A stretch of 64,000 bases of DNA from the NCBI GenBank assembly GCA_965116695.1, contig OZ220706.1:3658001-3722000 (forward strand). Reading direction: 5' to 3'. This document shows positions 57,964 through 64,000 of this stretch, one piece after another (position 1 is the first letter of the stretch; each line of letters begins with the position of its first letter). Made by a program: the position numbers and the translations under genes. This DNA is from JAJDTT01 sp965116695 (GTDB lineage Bacteria; Acidobacteriota; UBA6911; RPQK01; JAJDTT01). The notes under the pieces were generated by a model that searched no databases, had not been told where the DNA came from, and worked only from the letters and a program-made list of their open reading frames with translations.

Positions 57964-59364
57964 ATGAGATTCAGCCTGGGAACCGCCCTCGGCATCGAAG
58001 TCCACGGCCCCGACCTCATCCTGGCCGTAGTCCGCAAGGGCTTCCGCCACTTTGAACTCCAGGACCACGCCGTCATCAACGACTTCCGAACCCTTCCCCC
58101 GAACCAACTCCGGGACCGGATCCGCCAGTCCGTCCGGTCGTACGGCACGCTCAAGGACCGGGTCGTCCTGGGAGTTCCCCGCGACGAGGCCGTCGTCCGC
58201 TGGCTGGAACTTCCGCTGGAGGTGGAGGAGAACCTGGATCAGATGGTGCAGTTTCAAGTGGAGCGCCTGGAGCCCACCGAGGAGAACGGGTCCTACTTCG
58301 AATACCAGGTGCTGGAGAAGGACGAGGCCACAGGCAAGCTGCTGATCCAGATCACCATGCTCCCGCGGGCCACCCTGGACCGGTACCTGGAGATCCTCCA
58401 GCCCGCCGACCTGTATCCCGTGGCCATCCGCCTGTCCAGCATCGCCTACCACCAGGTCCTGCTGGCCCACGCCGACGGACTGCCCGCGGAGCAGCCTTGC
58501 CTGGCCCTGGCTCTGAACCCCGGTTCCATCGAGATGGTGCTGATCTCCGGCTCCAGCAAGTATTTCTCCCAGAAGGTCGGGCTGAAGGAAGAGGAGGCGC
58601 CGACGCTGGCGTCGATCCTGCACCACGTGGACGCCTTTCTCTCCCAGGTTAGCCCGTTGGGCGGCGAGCTTCGCAAGATCTACCTGAGCGGCGCCCTGGC
58701 CCGGTCTCTGCTGGGCGAGTTCCGGGCCCGGTTCGAGGATTGCGAACTGCTCCGCACGCACCTTCAATTGGCCCCTGAGGACCTGGGGGCGGGAGCGGTG
58801 GAGCCCTTCCTGGCGGCCGCCGGCCTGGCCATTTCAGGCCTGACCCGGTCGGGTCCCGCCCGGTACAACCTGATTCCGGAGGAGAAGCGCCTGGTGCTGG
58901 AACGCTCCAGCATGGCGCCGACGGCGCTGCTGGCGGGCCTCCTGGCCGTGATGGCGGTGGCCCTGCTGGCCAGGGGGTATTTCCAGCAGTCCGATCTGAC
59001 CCACCAGATCCAGGTGGAGTTCAACGCCCTCCAGCCCAGGGTCCAGGAGGTCATGGAACTGCGGGAAAAAACCCGCCAGGCCGAACTCCGGCTGGCCGAG
59101 CTGCAGGAATTGATGCAGGGCCGGCAGAAGGTCCTGGGCATCCTGCGCGAAATGACGGAAAAGACCCCCGACGACGCGTTCCTGGACCAGCTTTCGATTC
59201 GGGGAGAGCAGGTCACCATGGTGGGCTACGCGTCGTCGGCGTCGGGGCTCCTGTCCAACCTCACCACCACCGAGTCGCTGGACACCGTCGAGCCCCGGAA
59301 TATCGCGCCCGCCAGGGGGATGGGCAATCGGGAGAAGTTCACCTTCGACGCCACGTCCAAGTGA
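57964..59364 (+). CDS. gspL: GspL-type protein (PilM-PilN-like fusion)
   Basis: A 466-residue protein. Residues about 1-300 form an actin-like PilM/GspL cytoplasmic domain (LGIEVHGPDLILAVVRKGFRHFELQDHAVI, VVLGVPRDEAVVRWLELP, IYLSGALARSLLGEF) that should contact GspE. One TM helix follows at about 318-340 (TALLAGLLAVMAVALLARGYF). A coiled coil and a small ferredoxin-like periplasmic domain as in PilN are last (VLGILREMTEKTPDDAFLDQLSIRGEQVTMVGYA). It anchors the ATPase to the inner-membrane platform with GspM. Confidence 0.87.
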   Translation: MRFSLGTALGIEVHGPDLILAVVRKGFRHFELQDHAVINDFRTLPPNQLRDRIRQSVRSYGTLKDRVVLGVPRDEAVVRWLELPLEVEENLDQMVQFQVERLEPTEENGSYFEYQVLEKDEATGKLLIQITMLPRATLDRYLEILQPADLYPVAIRLSSIAYHQVLLAHADGLPAEQPCLALALNPGSIEMVLISGSSKYFSQKVGLKEEEAPTLASILHHVDAFLSQVSPLGGELRKIYLSGALARSLLGEFRARFEDCELLRTHLQLAPEDLGAGAVEPFLAAAGLAISGLTRSGPARYNLIPEEKRLVLERSSMAPTALLAGLLAVMAVALLARGYFQQSDLTHQIQVEFNALQPRVQEVMELREKTRQAELRLAELQELMQGRQKVLGILREMTEKTPDDAFLDQLSIRGEQVTMVGYASSASGLLSNLTTTESLDTVEPRNIAPARGMGNREKFTFDATSK

Positions 59365-59373
59365 AAGGGAACC

Positions 59374-59964
59374 ATGAGGAAGCTGACACTCAGAGAACGG
59401 CGCATCCTGCAGGGAGGGGGTCTGACGGCAGCCGTGGTGCTGGTCTACTTCTTTGCGGTGGAACCCTTCAATGAGGCCCGGGCCTCCATCCCGGCCGAAC
59501 TGGAGACCAAGGCCAGGTTGCTGCAGCGCTCGAAGCAGCTCCTCTCCCAGCGGGATTACTACCGGTCCCGGAGCGAAGAGCTGGAGCGGCGGGTCCAGCA
59601 GTACGAGAAGCGCTTCATCGAGGCCGAGAATTCCAGCGACGCCACCACCAAGGTGGAGCTGGCGGTGCGGGATCTGGCGTCCCGGCTGGGAATCACCATC
59701 TCCCGGAGCAGCCGGGTCCAGGAGCGGGTCCTGGACGATCGCTACGCCCGGATCACGCTACGAGTGAACCTCCGGGCCGACCTGCGGCAGGTGTTGGAGT
59801 TCGTCCACGCCGTTTCGACCCATCCCAAGTTCCTCAAGGTCGAGAACCTGGAGCTCCGGGTCGGAAGGGTCAGAGGCAAGCGCCGCCTCAATCCCAGCAT
59901 GCACGTTTCGGGGCTGATTCAACTTTCTCCCGCGCCGGGCATCTCTACCAGGAGCGGAACATGA
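59374..59964 (+). CDS. gspM: GspM-type protein (PilO-like)
   Basis: A 196-residue bitopic inner-membrane protein. The N-terminal TM helix is GGGLTAAVVLVYFFAVEPF, followed by a coiled coil (ETKARLLQRSKQLLSQRDYYRSRSEELERRVQQYEKRFIEAE) and a ferredoxin-like periplasmic domain (VELAVRDLASRLGITISRSSRV... ARITLRVNLRADLRQVLEFVHAVSTHPKFLKVENLELRV). This is the GspM/PilO architecture. It starts 9 bp behind gspL and overlaps the next gene by four bases (ATGA). Confidence 0.85.
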   Translation: MRKLTLRERRILQGGGLTAAVVLVYFFAVEPFNEARASIPAELETKARLLQRSKQLLSQRDYYRSRSEELERRVQQYEKRFIEAENSSDATTKVELAVRDLASRLGITISRSSRVQERVLDDRYARITLRVNLRADLRQVLEFVHAVSTHPKFLKVENLELRVGRVRGKRRLNPSMHVSGLIQLSPAPGISTRSGT

Positions 59965-60752
59965 GGCAAGGAATCGTATTGCTCAATCTATTGCTGGTGG
60001 CGGGCGTCGGCCTGCTGGGACAGCGCCTGCTCTCCGGCTGGCGCCATTTCCAGGAGTCCACGCGGCATGAGGTCTACCAGCGAATCAACCGGAGTCCCCA
60101 GCAACCCGAGGAAGCGTCCTTCCGGCAGGAACCGGCGCGGCCCTTCAACCATTATGTGGAAATCCACGAGCGGAACCTCTTCAATCCCGAACGCCGGCCG
60201 GAAGAGGAGGCCAGCCCGGTAGCCGCTCCCCAGAAGCCCCCTCCGCTGCCCATCAAGCCGACGCTGCACGGCGTCTCCACCATCCGCGGCGAGCAGAAGG
60301 CGTTTCTGACCGTTTTCGCGGGAAAGAAGAACCAGGGCGAATCCCGGATGGTGATGCTGGGAGACATGGTGCAGGGGTACCGGGTGGGCGAGATCACGCC
60401 GACCACGGTCACCCTGGTATGGAACCATCACACCGAGCTCATCGACATCATGGACTCCAGGAAGGGCAAGCAGCCCAAGAAGTCGGCGGCCAGGCAGGCC
60501 GGCGCCGGCGCGGTCAACATCGTGACCGTCGGATCCACCCGGGCCGCGGTGGAGACGGTGGCCGCGGCGGTCCCGCCCGCCGAAGAGGCGGCGCGCGCGG
60601 CCGTGAGTCCCGCCGCCGGCCAGACACGGGTCCGGCCCGGTGGAGCCGCCGCCCGGGGCCGCACGGCCCTCACGGCCCGCCAGGGCACCGCCCGCGGCCG
60701 TACGAGCACCACCAGACGGCCCGTCTACGGCAGCGCCGCCACCCGGAGATGA
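59961..60752 (+). CDS. gspC: GspC-like (homology region) inner-membrane protein
   Basis: A 263-residue protein with an N-terminal TM helix (GIVLLNLLLVAGVGLLGQRLL). A short conserved ERNLFNP element (GspC/PilP N-terminal box) and an HR-type beta-barrel follow (LPIKPTLHGVSTIRGEQKAFLTVFAGKKNQGESRMVMLGDMVQGYRVGEITPTTVTLVWN). The last about 90 residues are basic and low-complexity (Ala/Arg/Gly/Thr). GspC links the inner platform to the GspD secretin N0 domain. It has no PDZ domain, so it is closer to PilP or short GspC forms. Its place between gspM and gspD supports the call. Confidence 0.8.
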   Translation: MRQGIVLLNLLLVAGVGLLGQRLLSGWRHFQESTRHEVYQRINRSPQQPEEASFRQEPARPFNHYVEIHERNLFNPERRPEEEASPVAAPQKPPPLPIKPTLHGVSTIRGEQKAFLTVFAGKKNQGESRMVMLGDMVQGYRVGEITPTTVTLVWNHHTELIDIMDSRKGKQPKKSAARQAGAGAVNIVTVGSTRAAVETVAAAVPPAEEAARAAVSPAAGQTRVRPGGAAARGRTALTARQGTARGRTSTTRRPVYGSAATRR

Positions 60753-60893
60753 GGAGGACCGGCAATTTCCGGCCGCCGGCCTCCGGACGCGCCCGAACGG
60801 CAACGGCCGGCCTCCGCACTTCCCCATGGAATGTGGAAGTTATGAATGGACATTTTTTCGAGACTCAATGACGACACCCGAAAGGTTCAGATA

Positions 60894-63632
60894 ATGCGTG
60901 CGTTGATCGCAGTGGTTGTAATTCTATTCGGCGGGAGCGAACTCTTCGTCGTGGCGCAGCGCGTCGGTTTCGCTCAACGATCCGGGACCACCCGGCAGAC
61001 GGGCCAGGAGCCGTTGATCGTCGATGACGGCGCTCCTCCGGCCTCCGGCCCGGACTCCGGGGTGCGGGACGCGCTCCGGAAGCGCCGGGAAGCGCTTCAG
61101 GAGCTGTACGGAAAGAAGGGACAGGGGGCTTCGGGCGGATCCGGGGCTGCCGCGGCGGCGGGATCCTCCCGCGACGAGGTCCGGACCGCGACCTCGGCCG
61201 GGAACGGAGCAAAGCGCTCCGGCAACGGAAACGGAGGAGTCAAGCTGGCGTTCACCGACATGCCCGTCGACCGGGTGGTGAACGCCGTCATGACCGAGCT
61301 GGGCTACTCCTACGTCATCGACCCGTCTGTCTCCGGAACCGTCAGCCTGTTCACCATGGACGACATCCCCAAGAAGACCCTTTTCCGGGTCCTGGAGCAG
61401 GTGCTGAAGCTGGCCGGCCAGGCCATCGTCAAGCAGGAGGGGATCTACGTGGTCCTGCCCATCGGCAAGAGCCCCCGCGTGCCGCACAAGATCTTGGCCC
61501 GGCCGCCTTCCTCCGGCGCCAGCCGGGCCGTCCCCGCTCCGGTCCAGGAGAAACCGGACGCCCGGGAGGAGGAACCCGAGACCGCGCCTCCCGGGCGGGA
61601 ATCCCCCGAGTCCGATCCCTTGGAAGGACCCTCGGCGGTGGTGTCTCCGGGGGGAACCGCTCCCAGGCCGGGAGCGGCTCTCCCCGGAGAGACGGCAACG
61701 CCCGCCGCGGCCGCGCTTTCTCAAGAGGAAGGGTCTCCCGCGGCGGAGCAGGCGGCCTCCCAGACCACTCCCGGCCCCACCGTGCTGACGCCGGAGGAGT
61801 CGGAGGAGGCCCTCCGGCTGGAGGACGAAGAGGGCATCATCACCTATGTCATCCCCCTCCACTACCTGCCCTCCGAAGACATGATCGAGATCGTGAAGCC
61901 CTTCGTCTCCGAGGGGGCCACCGTGGTCAACCTGGTTTCGGTCAACATTCTCCTGATCACCGACTACCGCCGGAACATCCAGCAGGCGCTGAACCTGATC
62001 CGGATGCTGGACACCGAGTATTTCTCCATCAACACCGTCGATCTGATCACCATACGGCACAACCACGCCGTGGATGTGGCCACGGACCTGAGCGCCGTCT
62101 TCTCTCCGAGTGAGAAGGGAGGCGGCGTGCGCATCGTCGCCATCGAGCGGCTCAACAGCATCCTGGTGGTCACCCACGCGCCTGCGGTCCTGCAGGAGGT
62201 CAAGACCTGGGTGGCCAAGCTGGACACTCCTTCCACCAACACCAATCTCAAGACCTACGTCTACGAGGTCGAGAACAACACCGCCGCCTACATCGCCGAC
62301 GTCCTGGGCCAGCTCTACTACCAGGGATTGGGCCTGCCCACGGGTGAGACCGATCCCGCGGACCCGCAGTCGGGCGACCAGGCGACCCGGGACCCCGGCT
62401 TCCTGCGCCAGCAGCGGGGCTTCGGCGGGTACGGCGGGGGCTACGGCGGGATGGGCGGCTACGGGGGTGGCTACGGTGGCTACGGCGGGATGGGCGGCTA
62501 TGGCGGTTACGGCGGCGGCTATGGCGGCTACGGCGGAGGTTACGGCGGCGGTTACGGCGGCTATGGGGGCGGGTACGGTGGCGGCTATGGCGGTGGAAGG
62601 GGTATGGGGCCCTCCCTGTTCGGGCGTTCTCTCAGCCGCCCGTCCGGCATCCGGGTGGTGAGCGCGGGAGACATCCGCATCGTGGTCAACGATTTCAGCA
62701 ACTCCCTGATCATCCAGTCCACCGAAGCGGACTACCGATTTCTGCTGGAAACGATTCGCCAACTGGACAAGCTGCCGCGCCAGGTGTTCATGGAGGCCAG
62801 GATCTACTCGGTGGAGCTGCGCGACGAACTCAGCTTCGGCGTGGCCGCCTTCCTCCGGGGTCGGCAGGCCGACGCCACCGGACCGCCCACCACGGGCAGC
62901 ATCTCCGGCACCTCTGAAGGGGGTGGGGCAGGCGGTGCCTTGTCCGCGGTGACCAAGGCCTTCATCGGAGCGCAACGGGAACTGGAGGCGGCCATCACCG
63001 CCCTGCGCTCCCGGACCAACGTGGAGATCCTGGAGGCTCCCACGCTGCTGGCAGTGGACGGCATGCAGGCTCGAATCAACGTGGGGGCCGAGGTCCCGGT
63101 CACCACCGCGTCCTACGGCGACCCCATCACTTCGGGAGTGGCCAGCGCCTTCGCCAACAGCATCAACTATCGTCCCACCGGGACCTCGGTCCTGATCATG
63201 CCCCGCACCAGCGCCAGCGGCATCGTGACCATGGACCTGGCCATCGAGGTCAGCCAGGCAGCGGGCTCGTCGCTCACCCCCACCATCAGCCAGAACTACG
63301 TGGAGACCTCCCTCATCGTCCGGGACGGCGAGACGGTGGCCATCGCCGGCATCATCAGCGACAGCAACGACCAGAGCCGCAGCCGGGTCCCGGTGTTGGG
63401 AGACATCCCCGTGGTGGGCGCTCTCTTCGGGCGCACCACCAAGAACAAGCGCCGCTCCGAGCTGGTCGTCTTCATCACTCCCCACGTGATTCACGGTCTG
63501 CCCACGGCGGTGGAGGTCACGCTGGACTTCAAGCGCGCCCTCCGCAACGCCTACCACACCATCAACCGGAAGGACCAGGAGCGCCAGGACTTGATCCAGC
63601 AACGGAGAGACGAGGAGGGGGGCCGGCGATAG
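60894..63632 (+). CDS. gspD: Type II secretion system secretin GspD with Gly/Tyr-rich insertion
   Basis: About 912 residues from ATG 60894 (AAAGG upstream); ATG 60846 is an alternative. Signal peptide MRALIAVVVILFGG. The N0 domain is at about 120-195 (VKLAFTDMPVDRVVNAVMTELGYSYVIDPSV), then a long Pro/Ala/Glu-rich linker to about 305. The N1-N3 domains follow; N3 is interrupted at about 509-572 by a GGYGGGYGG-type low-complexity block. The secretin core has VEVTTAS-like PVTTASYGDPI, YRPTGTSVLIMPR, VETSLIVRDGETVAIAGIIS and VPVLGDIPVVGALFG, ending ELVVFITPHVI. It forms the outer-membrane channel and is last in the operon. Confidence 0.94.
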   Translation: MRALIAVVVILFGGSELFVVAQRVGFAQRSGTTRQTGQEPLIVDDGAPPASGPDSGVRDALRKRREALQELYGKKGQGASGGSGAAAAAGSSRDEVRTATSAGNGAKRSGNGNGGVKLAFTDMPVDRVVNAVMTELGYSYVIDPSVSGTVSLFTMDDIPKKTLFRVLEQVLKLAGQAIVKQEGIYVVLPIGKSPRVPHKILARPPSSGASRAVPAPVQEKPDAREEEPETAPPGRESPESDPLEGPSAVVSPGGTAPRPGAALPGETATPAAAALSQEEGSPAAEQAASQTTPGPTVLTPEESEEALRLEDEEGIITYVIPLHYLPSEDMIEIVKPFVSEGATVVNLVSVNILLITDYRRNIQQALNLIRMLDTEYFSINTVDLITIRHNHAVDVATDLSAVFSPSEKGGGVRIVAIERLNSILVVTHAPAVLQEVKTWVAKLDTPSTNTNLKTYVYEVENNTAAYIADVLGQLYYQGLGLPTGETDPADPQSGDQATRDPGFLRQQRGFGGYGGGYGGMGGYGGGYGGYGGMGGYGGYGGGYGGYGGGYGGGYGGYGGGYGGGYGGGRGMGPSLFGRSLSRPSGIRVVSAGDIRIVVNDFSNSLIIQSTEADYRFLLETIRQLDKLPRQVFMEARIYSVELRDELSFGVAAFLRGRQADATGPPTTGSISGTSEGGGAGGALSAVTKAFIGAQRELEAAITALRSRTNVEILEAPTLLAVDGMQARINVGAEVPVTTASYGDPITSGVASAFANSINYRPTGTSVLIMPRTSASGIVTMDLAIEVSQAAGSSLTPTISQNYVETSLIVRDGETVAIAGIISDSNDQSRSRVPVLGDIPVVGALFGRTTKNKRRSELVVFITPHVIHGLPTAVEVTLDFKRALRNAYHTINRKDQERQDLIQQRRDEEGGRR

Positions 63633-63637
63633 GCAGC

Positions 63638-64000
63638 TTGACCGGGTCTTTGCAACGTGCGGCGGCAGTTGCGTTTCTGCTGGCCGGGCTCATTCCGTCC
63701 GCCGCTTGCGGTGAATCGCCCCTGTGGGTCCGCATCGTCAAGACCGATGCGGCGCGGGTCGACGTCTACGCCGGCGAGGTCCTGTTCGCTTCCTACCACT
63801 ACGGCATCGGCCTGCACAAACCCATCCTCCATCCCCTGCGCAGCCCCGGAGGACACCGGATCACCAGGGGATTCCCCATGGTGTTCGGCATCCCCGGCGA
63901 GCAGACCGACCACTGGCAGCACGAAGGCGTCTTCCTCACCTACCGCAACGTCAACGGCGTCGACTTCTGGTCCAAGTTTCCCCCCACGCGAGACCGGCCC
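63638..64000 (+). CDS. DUF6807 (PmoA-like) exported protein, 3'-truncated by window edge
   Basis: The reading frame runs from about TTG 63638 to the window end. The N-terminus AAAVAFLLAGLIPSAACGESP is a signal peptide, possibly with a lipoprotein-type Cys. The following VRIVKTDAARVDVYAGEVLFASYHYG...KPILHPLRSPGGHRITRGFPMVFGIPGEQTDHWQHEGVFLTY matches the DUF6807 family (annotated as methane oxygenase PmoA), with the TDHWQHEG box replacing the usual DHxHHxG. Despite that database name, members outside methanotrophs are thought to be carbohydrate-related. The start is uncertain because no good ribosome binding site is placed correctly. Confidence 0.7.
   Translation, partial: MTGSLQRAAAVAFLLAGLIPSAACGESPLWVRIVKTDAARVDVYAGEVLFASYHYGIGLHKPILHPLRSPGGHRITRGFPMVFGIPGEQTDHWQHEGVFLTYRNVNGVDFWSKFPPTRDRP

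Noticed and set aside
60924..63602. A minus-strand open frame of about 890 codons opposite gspD
   Set aside because: Composition is typical of an antisense shadow, and gspD on the plus strand is unambiguous.
63700..64000. DUF6807 'PmoA' name taken as evidence for methane oxidation
   Set aside because: The database name is misleading; the sequence has no relation to particulate methane monooxygenase membrane subunits and no other methanotrophy gene is present.

Overview
This GC-rich window looks like a chromosomal segment from a member of the Acidobacteriota. The pointers are an acidobacterial-type VWFA secreted protein (6153-7037), a fused LptF-LptG permease, two PSCyt/DUF1549/DUF1553 plus DUF1501 modules (a gene pair frequent in Acidobacteria, Planctomycetes and Verrucomicrobia), and high GC with many GTG/TTG starts. 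This is inference from gene content; no 16S gene or marker set is present.

Layout. 0-9.5 kb: the 3' part of topA, a radical SAM/SPASM protein, a small FN3 protein, a siroheme pair (precorrin-2 dehydrogenase and SUMT), two unknown genes, the VWFA protein, a small hotdog thioesterase/CMD operon and lipA. 9.7-17.7 kb: a complex I operon, nuoABCDEFGHI, without J-N; lipB follows tail to tail, so the two lipoate genes flank the nuo operon. 18.4-24.2 kb: an accessory stretch with an IS3-type transposase relic, an FG-GAP protein, an NHL protein, a lipoprotein and a truncated tyrosine recombinase. 24.2-27.4 kb: lptFG fusion and a methyltransferase. 27.6-41.8 kb: two PSD1/DUF1501 modules with a GHL10-like lipoprotein, a hendecad coiled-coil protein, an NlpC/P60 endopeptidase and an M20 peptidase. 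42.2-48.8 kb: a 1.86-kresidue subtilisin-like protease and an M23 peptidase. 49.3-63.6 kb: ECF sigma factor, anti-sigma factor, an exported unknown, then a type II secretion operon gspE-F-G-H-I-J-K-L-M-C-D. The window ends inside a DUF6807 (PmoA-like) gene.

The most unusual content is a family of short GC-rich modular hairpins (type GGAGCGGCG + arm + loop + arm + CGCC). Their stems vary but stay paired. They sit directly against stop codons at about ten gene ends, supply stop codons to two genes, and have entered the 5' ends of minor pseudopilin genes. In gspJ there is no start codon of any usual kind between the repeats and the prepilin cleavage site, so a working GspJ must be translated through three or more repeat units as a prepilin leader of about 73 residues. 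Cleavage by the prepilin peptidase would remove that leader, which may explain why the insertion is tolerated.

Functional themes: the cell exports a lot (T2SS, a giant S8 protease, TAT-signal DUF1501 proteins, cytochrome-like PSD1 proteins, GHL10 and DUF6807 proteins), consistent with breakdown of complex polymers. Respiration (Nuo), lipoylation and envelope assembly (LptFG, M23, NlpC/P60) are the housekeeping part.
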